Positions 8,801 to 17,167 are shown, counted from the first letter of the stretch. The stretch: 36,027 nucleotides of DNA from RGIG7450 sp045633565 (GCA_045633565.1 JAZQYO010000022.1:1-36027), one strand, 5' to 3'. The notes: a model not told the origin generated them from the letters alone. Translations and numbers: made by a program.

Positions 8801-9279
8801 TCAATATATTTTTCAGCTTTTTCTATGTTCTGTTCCATAAGACTGCGACAGACATCGCCTGCAAGACAGGCGGAAAGCGCAATTATGCCTTCGCTGTGGG
8901 CACGCAGAAGTTCAAGGTCCACACGAGGTTTGTAATAAAACCCTTCTGTAAACCCTGCGGAAACAATTTTTATGATATTGTGCCAACCGGTGTCATTTTC
9001 AGCCAGCAGAACAAGGTGACCGGGCTCGGCATCCTGCCTGCCTTCCATTTCAAAGCGACTTCGGGGTGCAGTGTAAACTTCGCAGCCCAAAATTGGTTTA
9101 ATTCCCTGTTTTTTCGCCTCTTTATAAAAATCTATCACGCCGTACATATTGCCGTGGTCGGTTATGGCAATTGCGTCCATACCAAGCTCTTTCACTCTGG
9201 AAATAAGCTTTTTAATCCGGCATGCACCGTCCAGCAGACTGAACTCGGTATGTGTATGAAGATGAACAAAATTACTCAT
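5821..9279 (-). CDS. dnaE: DNA polymerase III alpha subunit (DnaE)
   Basis: Replicative family C DNA polymerase of the DnaE1 type, 1152 aa. An N-terminal PHP domain carries intact metal-site motifs (HLHTHTEFS at residues 6-14, TDHGN near 40, TNDIHYV), so PHP exonuclease activity is possible. The palm has GPGRGSAAGSLVSY and the catalytic PDIDIDF segment near residue 400. Fingers follow (VHAAGVVI, FQLESRGM), then the tandem HhH region (GLGAVKNVG) and a C-terminal OB fold (VTFIGILSGRKDKVTKTGS). The frame is intact. The start at 9279 lies inside the last codons of whiA (8-bp overlap) with RBS AGGAG, so the two are probably translationally coupled. In Bacillota, DnaE usually works beside PolC; here it may extend primers. 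Confidence 0.96.
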   Translation of the reverse strand: MSNFVHLHTHTEFSLLDGACRIKKLISRVKELGMDAIAITDHGNMYGVIDFYKEAKKQGIKPILGCEVYTAPRSRFEMEGRQDAEPGHLVLLAENDTGWHNIIKIVSAGFTEGFYYKPRVDLELLRAHSEGIIALSACLAGDVCRSLMEQNIEKAEKYIESYTEIFGKDNFFIELQDHGIPEQKQVNSHLISLAEKHGLGLVVTNDIHYVSREDAKFHDILLCIQTNRKVTDENRMKFYSDEFYVKSPEEMASLFPAIGEATENTVKIAERCNVEIEFGNFHLPKFEIPGGEDSFNYLKKQCESGLKERYPDSWESLSDRLTYELNTINNMGYVDYFLIVWDFIRFAKERGIMVGPGRGSAAGSLVSYVLKITDVDPVKYSLIFERFLNPERISMPDIDIDFCIERRQEVINYVIEKYGEKSVSQIITFGTMGAKQAIRDCARALDVPYSDADKIAKLIPNELKMTIDKALETAELKALYEEDETVRKVIDAAKEVEGMVRHSSVHAAGVVICAGDVTNYIPLSKNGDAVTTQFVKDTVEEMGLLKMDFLGLRNLTIIRDALAMIKQSSGEEIDLAGIDYNIPEIYEMLSAGNTDGVFQLESRGMRSFIRELKPKNLEDIIAGISLFRPGPMDQIPTYIKNKNNPSGVTYKHELLKPILEVTYGCMVYQEQVMEICRNLGGYSFGRADLVRRAMSKKKFDVMEQEAKNFVYGITDEDGNVTLSGAIRNGVPEQVAISIFDEMIEFANYGFNKSHAACYAFVAYWTAYLKYKYPVHFMAALLSSVLSDSAKIYQYITDCERMGIKVLPPDINSSFDGFSPVGGNIRFGLGAVKNVGHNVVAAIVEERKSSPFADFTDFAERMQGKDINKRTVESLIRAGAFDTLPHSRAQLLEAYERILDRLTNEKKGNAAGQLSLFGDVLNEKPNDFKDIPELSLQEILSMEKEMLGLYVSGHPLESYAEILNKIPHVSCGDIALAQAEDPEAPIKDGDRVTFIGILSGRKDKVTKTGSTMTFLNVEDAFGSVETVVFSNLFARTKHLFTENVPLIIRGRIDINETESKIIADDISLLEQTSMPSEAPAQNKLYIKFALGKDFLLPQVKEILKKSSGNIPVYIFIEETRQTFVADAELSVNPTEDLLSELGNFLGNDCVVLK

Positions 9280-10165
9280 TTTCGTTTTCTCCTGTCAAAT
9301 TTTCAGCAATTTCAAGGATTTTTCTCATTCTGTGGTTAACGCCTGATTTGCTTATTTCAAGCCTCTCGGCAAGTTCGCTGAGTGGCAAATCGCGGTTTTC
9401 AAGTCTGAGCCGGGCAAGCTCTCCAAGCTGCACCGGCAGATTTTCAAGCCCTATATGACTATCTATTGTATTTATGGCAATAATTTGTTTAACTGATGCA
9501 GTTATGGTCTTGTCGTAGTTTGCATTTTCTGAATTAATAATGCGGTTGTCACGGTTTGCTATGTTTTTTCTTATGTTGGTTTCGCTCAAACTAAGGGCGG
9601 CTCTGCCCGCACCCATAAGGGCAAGAACATCGCAAATCACATCATTGTCTTTAAAATATGTAACATAGCGGGATTTTCTTCTGAGCGTTTTTGAGGGAAT
9701 GTCAAATTCCATTAAAAGCTCCCGCAGGGGCTCGGAAATCCCGAAATGCGGGGTGGAAAATTCAAGATGGTACTGTTTTTCAGGGGAAGAAATTGTTCCG
9801 CTGCTCAAAAAAGCGCCTTTAATAAAGGCTCGTTTGCAGCAATCAGACTGCATATCGGGGAAAGAAAATTTCACCTGACCTGCTTTTAGAATATCAAGCT
9901 CCTGGAGAAGCATTGTAGCTTCGGGCAAGATAAGTGAGTAGTTTCCGCCTTTTTTGATAAGCGTGGGGCAGATTAAAAACCTTTCGGCGCACAGAGTGCT
10001 TAAATAGTCCATCAGGCGATAGCTTTCACTTGTTAAAGTATAATAGTCATCGGAGGAAAACTTGCCGCCGAAAGACAGCATACCCGCAAGCAGCATAGGT
10101 GCACAACATTCCTTTTCTGCCGGCATATCAATAAGCTCTTTTTTTACATCAGATGCAAAGGACAT
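9272..10165 (-). CDS. whiA: DNA-binding protein WhiA
   Basis: A 297-aa homologue of WhiA, a regulator of sporulation in Streptomyces and of cell division and chromosome segregation in Bacillus. The N-terminal two-thirds is a degenerate LAGLIDADG-endonuclease fold (LAGMLSFGGKF at about 27-37, then KRAFIKGAFLSSGTISSPEK). The C-terminal HTH includes LARLRLENRDLPLSELAERL and ISKSGVNHRMRKI. The start is fixed by the strong RBS GGAGGAG. It is first in an operon with dnaE. In many Bacillota whiA follows yvcJ and yvcK; those genes are not here. Confidence 0.92.
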   Translation of the reverse strand: MSFASDVKKELIDMPAEKECCAPMLLAGMLSFGGKFSSDDYYTLTSESYRLMDYLSTLCAERFLICPTLIKKGGNYSLILPEATMLLQELDILKAGQVKFSFPDMQSDCCKRAFIKGAFLSSGTISSPEKQYHLEFSTPHFGISEPLRELLMEFDIPSKTLRRKSRYVTYFKDNDVICDVLALMGAGRAALSLSETNIRKNIANRDNRIINSENANYDKTITASVKQIIAINTIDSHIGLENLPVQLGELARLRLENRDLPLSELAERLEISKSGVNHRMRKILEIAENLTGENENE

Positions 10166-10189
10166 AAGGTCTCCTCCTTTCTTACAAAT

Positions 10190-10218
10190 ATAATAACATA
10201 TTTTTATAAAAAAAGCAA
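10190..10218 (-). promoter_or_regulatory. Promoter for whiA-dnaE
   Basis: On the minus strand TTGCTT (10213-10218), 17-bp spacer ending in TGT, and TATTAT (10190-10195), about 25 bp upstream of the whiA start. Confidence 0.6.
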
Positions 10219-10224
10219 TTATGT

Positions 10225-10253
10225 TTTACAAATCATATTTTTTGTGGTAGAAT
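10225..10253 (+). promoter_or_regulatory. Promoter for the GTPase-nuclease gene
   Basis: TTTACA (10225-10230), 17-bp spacer, TAGAAT (10248-10253). The leader to ATG 10283 is only about 25 nt, so there is no room for the leader-peptide attenuator found upstream of true tet(M) genes. Confidence 0.6.
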
Positions 10254-10282
10254 ATATCTAACAACTGATTTAAGGTGACAAT

Positions 10283-12883
10283 ATGAAAAAAATTGTGACG
10301 GGAATCCTCGCACATGTTGACTCGGGAAAAACCACCCTGTCCGAAGGACTTTTGTTTGCGGCGGGGGAGATAAGAAAAAGGGGAAGAGTTGACCACGGGG
10401 ATACCTTTTTTGATACAAATAAAATAGAACGGGAACGTGGGATTACCATTTTTTCAAAGCAGGCGGTTTTAAAGACTTCCGGCAGCGAAATTACCCTGCT
10501 TGATACTCCCGGGCATGTGGATTTTTCGGCAGAAACCGAAAGAACTCTCTCGGTACTTGATTATGCGGTTTTGGTTGTAAGTGGCAGCGAAGGTGTGCAA
10601 AGTCACACCGAAACGCTTTGGTATATTCTTAAGAATAAAAATATTCCGGTATTTATATTTATAAATAAAATGGACATTTCAAGCTATAGCAGGGATGCTC
10701 TTTTGCACAACCTTAAGGCAAAGCTTGATGATAACTGTGTGGATTTTGCAGCCGAAGGCAGCGAAAGCTTTTATGAAAGTATCGCTATGTCGGATGAGAA
10801 TGCAATGCAACTTTTTCTTGAAAAGGGTGAGGTTGAAAAAGCGGAAATTTCAAGACTTATAAGGGAAAGAAAAATTTATCCTTGCTTTTTCGGTTCGGCT
10901 TTAAAGCAGGAGGGGGTTGACGAGTTTTTAAAACTTTTTGATGAGTTTACCCTGCCGGCAGAAAAAAGCGATAAATTTGGGGCAAAAGTATATAAAATAA
11001 CCCAGGATGAACAGGGAAACCGACTTACACATATTAAAATCTCAGGCGGTACTCTTAAGGTGAGGGAACTTGTCAGCGGCACAGATAAAAACGGCAGTGA
11101 GTGGAGCGAAAAGGTAAATCAAATCAGAATTTATTCGGGAGATAAATTTAAAACCGCGGATGCGGCTGAGCAGGGAACTGTCTGTGCAGTTACCGGTCTT
11201 TCCGGGACATTTGCAGGACAGGGGCTTGGAACTGAAAAAAACACAGAAGAATTTGCACTTGAACCTGTTTTTGTGTATAAACTGCAGATAAATGACGGGA
11301 CGGACAGTACGGTTGCACTTTCAAAGCTGAAAAAGCTTCAGGAGGAGGAGCCGCAGCTGAGCGTTTTATGGAATGAGCAGCTTTCGGAAATTCATCTTAA
11401 GCTGATGGGAGACATTCAGTGTGAAATTTTAAAAAGGATTATAAAAGAAAGGTTTGACCTTGACGTTGATTTTGTTCAGGGTTCAATTCTGTATAAAGAA
11501 ACGGTGGCTGCACCTGTTGAGGGAGTTGGTCATTTTGAACCGCTGAGGCATTATTCTGAGGTTCATGTTATGATTGAGCCGGGAGAAAGAGGCTCGGGAG
11601 TGAAAATAGCTTCCACCTGCAGCGAGGATGAACTTGCAAAAAACTGGCAACGGCTTGTGCTTACCCATCTTGGTGAAAGAAAGCATACCGGTGTGCTTAC
11701 AGGCTCAGAGCTTACCGATGTAAAACTGACGCTTGTTTCGGGCAAGGCTCATATAAAGCATACTGAGGGTGGTGATTTCCGTCAGGCGACATATCGTGCG
11801 GTGCGTCACGGGCTGATGAGAACAGAAAATATTCTGCTTGAGCCGTGGTACAGCTTTAGCCTTGAGATACCTACCGAATATCTGGGCAGAGCAATGACAG
11901 ATATAGAAAAAATGGGCGGCAAAATTTCAATGCCTGATTCAAGTGGGGAAATTTCTGTCCTTAAAGGCAGAGCACCCGTTTCGAAAATGCGGGAATATCA
12001 GAAGAATGTTACCGCATATACAAAAGGACTTGGACATCTTTCCTTTAGACTTTGCGGATATGAAGAGTGTATGGACGCAGATAAGGTGATTGCAGAAATT
12101 GGCTATGACCCCGAAGCAGACCTTGCAAACAGCGCAGATTCAGTATTCTGTGACCACGGAGCAGGATTTCTTGTAAAATGGGATGAGGTTGAAAACTTTA
12201 TGCATCTGCCTTATCAGAAGGATAAGCCGGCAGATGACTCCATCGTCCCGCTACCTGCCCCCAAACGCAAAGAGGAGTGGGTGAGCGAGGAGGAGCTTAT
12301 AAAAATCTATGAGCATACCTACGGAAAAATAGAGCATAAACTGCCAAGAAAAATGAAAACGGAGAAAACTCCCGCTATACCACAAAAATCAATGCCTAAA
12401 CCCAAAAAATATGATAAGACATATTTGCTGGTGGATGGATATAACATAATTTTTGCAAGTGATGAGCTTAAAAAATATTCGGAAGAAAGTTTAGACCTTG
12501 CAAGAAGCACGCTTATTTCAAAGTTGTGCGGTTACAAAGCGGTCCGTGACTGTGAAATAATCTTAGTGTTTGACGCATACCGTGTAAGCGGAAAACACAG
12601 AGAGATTGAACGGACAGACGGCATCAGTATTGTTTATACCAAAGAAGCAGAAACGGCAGACAGTTATATTGAGAAAACCAGCCACGAGCTTTCCAAAAAC
12701 CATAGAGTGCAGGTTGCCACTTCAGATAATTTGGAGCAGATTATAATTCTGGGGGGCGGAGCGCTCAGAATACCTACACGGCAGTTTTTATCAGACCTTG
12801 AGTCGGCAGAAGAAGAAATTGCACAGCGTGTGTGGGAAATAAATGAAAAAAACAAGCGGAACACCCCGAAAATAGAATGGTGA
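10283..12883 (+). CDS. TetM/EF-G-like translational GTPase fused to Rae1-like NYN nuclease
   Basis: An 866-aa two-part protein. Residues 1 to about 660 are a translational GTPase of the ribosomal-protection type: G1 AHVDSGKTT, G2 RERGIT, G3 DTPGHVDF, G4 NKMD, then EF-G-like domains II-V. Where Tet(M) has its SPVS loop, this protein reads HIKHTEGGDFRQATYRAVR, so tetracycline resistance is doubtful. After a Lys/Pro-rich linker (about 670-709), residues 710-866 form a NYN/YacP domain with the expected acidic residues in LLVDGYN (D718), VFDAYRV, ETADSYIEK and VATSDNLEQ. The B. subtilis homologue of that domain, Rae1, cuts mRNA in the ribosomal A site. The fusion suggests a ribosome-directed mRNA-cleavage or rescue factor (inference). 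It is coupled to the next gene with a 1-bp gap. Confidence 0.85.
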   Translation: MKKIVTGILAHVDSGKTTLSEGLLFAAGEIRKRGRVDHGDTFFDTNKIERERGITIFSKQAVLKTSGSEITLLDTPGHVDFSAETERTLSVLDYAVLVVSGSEGVQSHTETLWYILKNKNIPVFIFINKMDISSYSRDALLHNLKAKLDDNCVDFAAEGSESFYESIAMSDENAMQLFLEKGEVEKAEISRLIRERKIYPCFFGSALKQEGVDEFLKLFDEFTLPAEKSDKFGAKVYKITQDEQGNRLTHIKISGGTLKVRELVSGTDKNGSEWSEKVNQIRIYSGDKFKTADAAEQGTVCAVTGLSGTFAGQGLGTEKNTEEFALEPVFVYKLQINDGTDSTVALSKLKKLQEEEPQLSVLWNEQLSEIHLKLMGDIQCEILKRIIKERFDLDVDFVQGSILYKETVAAPVEGVGHFEPLRHYSEVHVMIEPGERGSGVKIASTCSEDELAKNWQRLVLTHLGERKHTGVLTGSELTDVKLTLVSGKAHIKHTEGGDFRQATYRAVRHGLMRTENILLEPWYSFSLEIPTEYLGRAMTDIEKMGGKISMPDSSGEISVLKGRAPVSKMREYQKNVTAYTKGLGHLSFRLCGYEECMDADKVIAEIGYDPEADLANSADSVFCDHGAGFLVKWDEVENFMHLPYQKDKPADDSIVPLPAPKRKEEWVSEEELIKIYEHTYGKIEHKLPRKMKTEKTPAIPQKSMPKPKKYDKTYLLVDGYNIIFASDELKKYSEESLDLARSTLISKLCGYKAVRDCEIILVFDAYRVSGKHREIERTDGISIVYTKEAETADSYIEKTSHELSKNHRVQVATSDNLEQIIILGGGALRIPTRQFLSDLESAEEEIAQRVWEINEKNKRNTPKIEW

Positions 12884-12884
12884 G

Positions 12885-13718
12885 GTGAGTGTTATTTTTA
12901 ATAAACTGAAAACCTTCATTAAAGCAATTGTTGAACGCTACGGCAAGCACGATGTTGCACAAACAGCGGGACAGATAGCATATTTCGGATTTCTGTCACT
13001 TTTCCCTTTTATAGTATTTGTAAACTTTTTATTGCACAAACTGCATCTTTCGACGGTGGATATTGCGGCGGTTTTAAACCCTGTATTTCCACAGGATATA
13101 GTGGAGTTTCTGACATCCTATATGGATTACATTGCCAATCAGAACTCGCTGGGCGTTTTATCCATAGGTGTTATATCAACGGTCTATCTTGCATCAAGAG
13201 TTATCCGTTCTATGGAACAAGCGGTTGCAAAGGCGTATGATATTAATGCTGACAGAACGTTTGTCAGCAGCGTAATGGTTTCAGCAGTTGCGGTTATATG
13301 TATTGCGCTTATGCTGGCAGCCGCTGCGATGTTTATAGTGTTCAGCAAAAAACCGGTTAATTTCCTTTTAAGCATACTTGGACTTTCTGATATGGTGGTG
13401 GCGGTACTCTTTTTAAAATGGGCGTTTGTGATATTTGTAATGCTTATGGTTTTTGCGCTCATTTACAAGCTTTTGCCAAACAAAAAAACAACCTTCAAAA
13501 GTGTTGTTCCGGGCACAGTTTTTTCACTCGTTTGTTTTATGGTGCTTTCTGTAGGCTTTGGATGGTATGTCGGCTTTGCAGCAGGCTCGTCCTCCGTTTA
13601 CGGATATATCGGTACTGTGTTTATTGCATTGGTATGGATATATTTTGTAGGGGTGATTTTTATAATCGGGGCAGAAATAAACGGTTATTTTGACAGTATT
13701 AAAGGAAGAAATTATTAA
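12885..13718 (+). CDS. YihY/BrkB-family membrane protein
   Basis: A 277-aa polytopic inner-membrane protein of the YihY/virulence factor BrkB family, whose function is not established; older RNase BN naming is wrong. About six hydrophobic segments are visible. Family-typical stretches are the N-terminal DVAQTAGQIAYFGFLSLFPF, RVIRSMEQAVAKAYD in the middle, and YGYIGTVFIALVWIYFVGVIF near the end, followed by GAEINGYFD. The start is GTG 12885, one base after the GTPase-nuclease stop, with no well-spaced RBS, so translation probably depends on coupling to the upstream gene. No terminator was found before the yajC promoter. Confidence 0.85.
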   Translation: MSVIFNKLKTFIKAIVERYGKHDVAQTAGQIAYFGFLSLFPFIVFVNFLLHKLHLSTVDIAAVLNPVFPQDIVEFLTSYMDYIANQNSLGVLSIGVISTVYLASRVIRSMEQAVAKAYDINADRTFVSSVMVSAVAVICIALMLAAAAMFIVFSKKPVNFLLSILGLSDMVVAVLFLKWAFVIFVMLMVFALIYKLLPNKKTTFKSVVPGTVFSLVCFMVLSVGFGWYVGFAAGSSSVYGYIGTVFIALVWIYFVGVIFIIGAEINGYFDSIKGRNY

Positions 13719-13744
13719 AGTTTTATTTCAAATAAAAAAAAGAC

Positions 13745-13773
13745 TTGATTATTTGCAATAAAGATTGTATAAT
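13745..13773 (+). promoter_or_regulatory. Promoter for the yajC-secDF operon
   Basis: TTGATT (13745-13750), 17-bp spacer, TATAAT (13768-13773), about 34 bp before the yajC start codon. Confidence 0.7.
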
Positions 13774-13806
13774 AATAATATTACAGAAAAATGGAGGTAT
13801 AGTTAT

Positions 13807-14091
13807 ATGGAACCCAATACAATTATGACTGTTGCATATCTTGTGGTTATATTTGTTGTATTCTATTTCTTCCTCATAAGACCTCAGAAGAAAAGAGAAA
13901 AACAGACCAAAGAGATGATTAATGCAATTAAGGTGGGCGATGATGTACTGACAATCGGTGGCATCAGAGGTACCGTTGCAAGAATTAAAGATGACAGAAT
14001 TTTCATCGAATCTTCAAAACAGGAAAAAACTGTTATTGAGATTGAAAAATGGGCAATTAAAGATGTTCTTAAATATGTAGAAGATAAGTAG
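13807..14091 (+). CDS. yajC: Preprotein translocase subunit YajC
   Basis: A 94-aa accessory subunit of the Sec holotranslocon. It has one N-terminal transmembrane helix (VAYLVVIFVVFYFFLIRPQ), the family hallmark RPQKKREKQ, and a small cytosolic domain (VGDDVLTIGGIRGTVARI). The start at 13807 follows GGAGG; an in-frame ATG at 13765 lies within the promoter. It leads an operon with secD and secF, the classical arrangement. Confidence 0.95.
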   Translation: MEPNTIMTVAYLVVIFVVFYFFLIRPQKKREKQTKEMINAIKVGDDVLTIGGIRGTVARIKDDRIFIESSKQEKTVIEIEKWAIKDVLKYVEDK

Positions 14092-14099
14092 GTAAAATT

Positions 14100-14540
14100 A
14101 TGTCGGGAAGAGGAAAAGAGAAAGGCACTGCCGGTAAAAGAATCAGAGTGCTTTTAGCGTTCTTTGTACCTTACTGGATACTGTCTTTTATAATGATATT
14201 TATAATATTTGCGTTTGTTGCGCTGATATTTTTAATAACACCCCTGTCACAAAGCACCTTCCCGTTTATTTCCTGCTTTGTTTTTGTTGCGGTTGAGATT
14301 GCTGTTTCTTATTTTATGGGCAGATTCTGCAGTATGCCAGCGATTTATTCGGGGGCAATTTTCGGTGCAGGCCTTGCAATTATCATGCTTGTTGTGGGGC
14401 TGGTCACTGCAAGTCTTTCGCTTTTCAGCCTGAAGTTCTTGTTTATGCTGATTACAGGCATAATGATAGGAATTTTTGGGGCAATCGCAGGATATAATGC
14501 AAAACCGCGGAAAAAATACGGGAGATATACGGTCAGGTAG
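14100..14540 (+). CDS. TIGR04086-like membrane protein
   Basis: A 146-aa protein with a basic N-terminus (SGRGKEKGTAGKRIR), four predicted membrane segments and a basic cytosolic tail (NAKPRKKYGR). Size, topology and position directly after yajC match the TIGR04086 family of clostridial membrane proteins of unknown function. The start at ATG 14100 is 8 bp after yajC with a weak RBS, pointing to operon translation. A role linked to Sec translocation is suggested only by position. Confidence 0.7.
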   Translation: MSGRGKEKGTAGKRIRVLLAFFVPYWILSFIMIFIIFAFVALIFLITPLSQSTFPFISCFVFVAVEIAVSYFMGRFCSMPAIYSGAIFGAGLAIIMLVVGLVTASLSLFSLKFLFMLITGIMIGIFGAIAGYNAKPRKKYGRYTVR

Positions 14541-14599
14541 GACACGGTTCCCGAAAAAATATATTAACATAAGACATTTCACAAGGAGGCAAAAAGCTA

Positions 14600-15868
14600 A
14601 TGAAAGCTAAAAGTATTGTAAAGCTTGTGCTGGCGCTTATTGTTATGGCAGCTATTGTTGTAGTAACATTCACAGGCGTGACAATCGGTTCATATCAGAT
14701 GATGCCGATTACAAACAGCGTTAAGCTGGGACTTGATATTGCAGGTGGCTCATACGTTGAGTACCAGGCAATAGAGGGAGACAAAAATTTAAGTGATATT
14801 TCCACAGATGAGGTTGATACAACCGTTGCTATTCTCCGTCAGAGAGCAACGTCTCAGGGTTATACAGAAGCAGTTGTAACCTACATGAACAACGGCAGAT
14901 TCAGAGTTGAGCTGCCCGACGTTAAAGACCCCAATGAAGCATCTCAGCTTCTTGGTAAGGTTGCAAAGCTCACATTCACCGAGCCTGATGGAACAGTTGT
15001 TGTTGAAGGTATAGATATTAAAAATGCGACATATCAGTATGGTCAGGCTACTGACGAAGGATATCAGCACTATGTAAGTCTTGAACTCAATTCCGAAGGT
15101 GCAAAGAAATTTGCGGACGCAACTTCAAGACTTATCGGACAGGCTATTTCCATTAACCTTGACGAAACAGTTGTAGCTGCTCCTACCGTACAGACTGCAA
15201 TTACAGATGGCAGCGCAGTTATCACAATGGGTAATACTGCAGAAGCGGAAACAGAAGCAAGAAACATTGCGAGTCTTATCCGTTCTGGTCAGCTTCCCTT
15301 TGCCCTTCAGGAGGTTGGTCTTTCAACCGTTTCTGCCACACTCGGTCAGAACTCATTTGACAGAGCACTTTTAGCTGGTATAGTAAGTATTATCATCATT
15401 GCACTCTTTATGATTGTACTTTACAGACTGCTCGGCCTTGTAGCATCTCTTGCACTTTGCATTTATGCAGTTATCACAATATTTATACTTGGACTTTTCC
15501 AGGTTAACCTGACACTTCCGGGTATTGCAGGTATTGTTCTTTCACTTGGTATGGCTGTTGACGCCAACGTTATCATTTTTGAAAGAATTAAAGAAGAAAT
15601 GAAAAATGGTAAAACACTTCGTGCATCTGTTGATGCAGGCTTCCACAGAGCTGTTACTGCAATTGTTGACGCAAATGTTACAACAATCATTTCTGCAGTT
15701 GTTTTATGGTGGCTTGGCAGCGGTACTGTAAAAGGCTTTGCAATCACACTCTTTATTGGTGTTGTTGTTAGTATGTTTACCGCAATTTTTGTAACTAAAT
15801 TCTTACTCAATGTGCTCATAGAGTTTAATGTTAAAAACCGTAAACTCTATGTCGGCGGCGTGAAATAG
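14600..15868 (+). CDS. secD: Protein translocase subunit SecD
   Basis: An RND-type membrane subunit that uses the proton or sodium motive force to help preprotein export after SecA. The 422-aa length fits the short Bacillota SecD. Visible parts are an N-terminal TM helix, LGLDIAGGSYVEYQ at the start of the periplasmic-type P1 head, LAGIVSIIIIALFMIVLYR (TM2), and the conserved LSLGMAVDANVIIFERIKEE motif in the TM4-TM5 region. RBS AAGGAGG precedes ATG 14600. It is encoded separately from secF, unlike the fused SecDF of B. subtilis. Codon use is well adapted, suggesting solid expression. Confidence 0.96.
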   Translation: MKAKSIVKLVLALIVMAAIVVVTFTGVTIGSYQMMPITNSVKLGLDIAGGSYVEYQAIEGDKNLSDISTDEVDTTVAILRQRATSQGYTEAVVTYMNNGRFRVELPDVKDPNEASQLLGKVAKLTFTEPDGTVVVEGIDIKNATYQYGQATDEGYQHYVSLELNSEGAKKFADATSRLIGQAISINLDETVVAAPTVQTAITDGSAVITMGNTAEAETEARNIASLIRSGQLPFALQEVGLSTVSATLGQNSFDRALLAGIVSIIIIALFMIVLYRLLGLVASLALCIYAVITIFILGLFQVNLTLPGIAGIVLSLGMAVDANVIIFERIKEEMKNGKTLRASVDAGFHRAVTAIVDANVTTIISAVVLWWLGSGTVKGFAITLFIGVVVSMFTAIFVTKFLLNVLIEFNVKNRKLYVGGVK

Positions 15869-15882
15869 GAGGTGACAGAGCT

Positions 15883-16773
15883 ATGTTTATAATGAAACAT
15901 TATCCCAAATTTATGGCGCTGTCAGCGCTCATCATACTCGTTGGCATTGTAATGCTTATTGTGGGTGGCGGCTTTGTTACTGATATTGACTTTGCCGGCG
16001 GTACAATGATTAAGCTCGATATGGGCAAAGAGTTCAAAACAAGCGACCTTCAGTCTGTTATTAAAGATGTAACAGGTCAGGATGCAACAGTTCAGACAAG
16101 CCTTGATGCAGACAATTATGAGGCTACAATCAAGCTTACAAACCTTTCTGCTGAAGAAAGAGATGAGCTTTTTAAAGCAATTGAAGAAAAATTCTCCCTT
16201 TCAGGCGACTATATGCTTTCTAACGAAACAATCACACCGCTTGTAAGTAGTGAAATCATCTTTAATGCACTTTTATCAATTATTATTGCGAGCGTGCTCA
16301 TCCTTATCTATATCGCAATCAGATTTGCTTTTGCTCCGGCAATTGCATCTATCGTTGCTCTTATTAACTCCGTACTCGTTATGGTTGCTTACTATGCAAT
16401 TTTCAGAGTGCCTGTAAATGCGTCATTTATTGCAGCTCTTCTGACAATTATCGGTTATGCAATCAACGATACCATCGTTACATTTGACCGTATCAGAGAA
16501 AATAAACGTTTTGCAAAAAATGAAACCTTTAAAGAAACTTGCGAAAAGAGTATCAGACAGACTCTGAGGAGAACAATCAACACTTCGCTCACAACACTCT
16601 TCTCACTTGTTGTTCTTGCAATACTTGGTGAAAGCACAATCAGAGCATTTGTAATTCCGCTTATCGTTGGTGTGGTTGCGGGCACATATTCTTCAATATT
16701 TGTTGCAACTCCAATGTGGTACCTTATTGACGGCGGTAAAGGTAATACAGTTAACAGAAAGAAAAAGGCTTAG
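15883..16773 (+). CDS. secF: Protein translocase subunit SecF
   Basis: Partner of SecD, 296 aa. The N-terminal helix (MALSALIILVGIVMLIVGGG) is followed by the motif DIDFAGGTMIKLDM, a short P1-like region, five further membrane helices, and the family signature GYAINDTIVTFDRIREN. The start at 15883 is set by RBS GGAGGTGA; a second in-frame ATG at 15892 is less well spaced. It lies 14 bp after secD. Confidence 0.96.
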   Translation: MFIMKHYPKFMALSALIILVGIVMLIVGGGFVTDIDFAGGTMIKLDMGKEFKTSDLQSVIKDVTGQDATVQTSLDADNYEATIKLTNLSAEERDELFKAIEEKFSLSGDYMLSNETITPLVSSEIIFNALLSIIIASVLILIYIAIRFAFAPAIASIVALINSVLVMVAYYAIFRVPVNASFIAALLTIIGYAINDTIVTFDRIRENKRFAKNETFKETCEKSIRQTLRRTINTSLTTLFSLVVLAILGESTIRAFVIPLIVGVVAGTYSSIFVATPMWYLIDGGKGNTVNRKKKA

Positions 16774-16784
16774 GAGTGACAATT

Positions 16785-17117
16785 GTGAATAATAAAACAA
16801 GTCTTTTTGATAAATATTCCTTTTATGTTTGGGCAATCGTAATACTGCTTGTGGCAACAATTGTGCTTATACCTTTTATTCCCGGCATTTTTGTAACGGT
16901 TTTCGGTATCAGCATATATTATACACCTGCGCTTATAGTTTCTCCTGTTTTAATGGGAATAATTTACGCAGTGCTTGTTTCTTACGAAACGCCTAAAATG
17001 ACTCCTAAAAAGAAAAAAGTGTTCAGAACAATCAAAATAGTTGATATTGCATTGTTCTATGCTTATTCTATTGCTGTAATTACAACAGCGGCAGTAAGGG
17101 GAATTATTAATTTTTAA
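16785..17117 (+). CDS. Small membrane protein after secF (unknown)
   Basis: A hypothetical 110-aa protein with about three hydrophobic helices (VWAIVILLVATIVLIPFIPG; a middle pair around SPVLMGIIYAVLV; ALFYAYSIAVITTAAV) and a basic loop TPKMTPKKKKVFRTIK. I recognise no family. The start is GTG 16785, 8 bp after GGAG; an in-frame GTG at 16776 has no spaced RBS. It follows secF by 11 bp and ends the operon at a strong terminator, so it is probably made with the translocon. Confidence 0.7.
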   Translation: MNNKTSLFDKYSFYVWAIVILLVATIVLIPFIPGIFVTVFGISIYYTPALIVSPVLMGIIYAVLVSYETPKMTPKKKKVFRTIKIVDIALFYAYSIAVITTAAVRGIINF

Positions 17118-17121
17118 ACTT

Positions 17122-17149
17122 AAAGAGCCGCCTTCTGGCGGCTCTTTTA
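17122..17149 (+). terminator. Intrinsic terminator of the yajC-secDF operon
   Basis: AAAGAGCCGCC, loop TTCT, GGCGGCTCTTT, TT tail, 4 bp after the small membrane gene. The rluA-like start codon is only 20 bp further on. Confidence 0.9.
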
Positions 17150-17167
17150 ATGTTTTGGAGAGATAAA

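Noticed and set aside
8377..9339. 320-aa open frame on the plus strand, antisense to dnaE
   Set aside because: It lies wholly opposite the conserved dnaE PHP and palm regions, is Phe/Cys-rich as antisense frames often are, has no RBS and resembles no protein family.
10283..12883. Tetracycline resistance gene tet(M)/tet(O)
   Set aside because: Overall similarity is real, but the Tet(M) SPVS loop is missing, the leader has no attenuator, and a nuclease domain is fused at the C-terminus.
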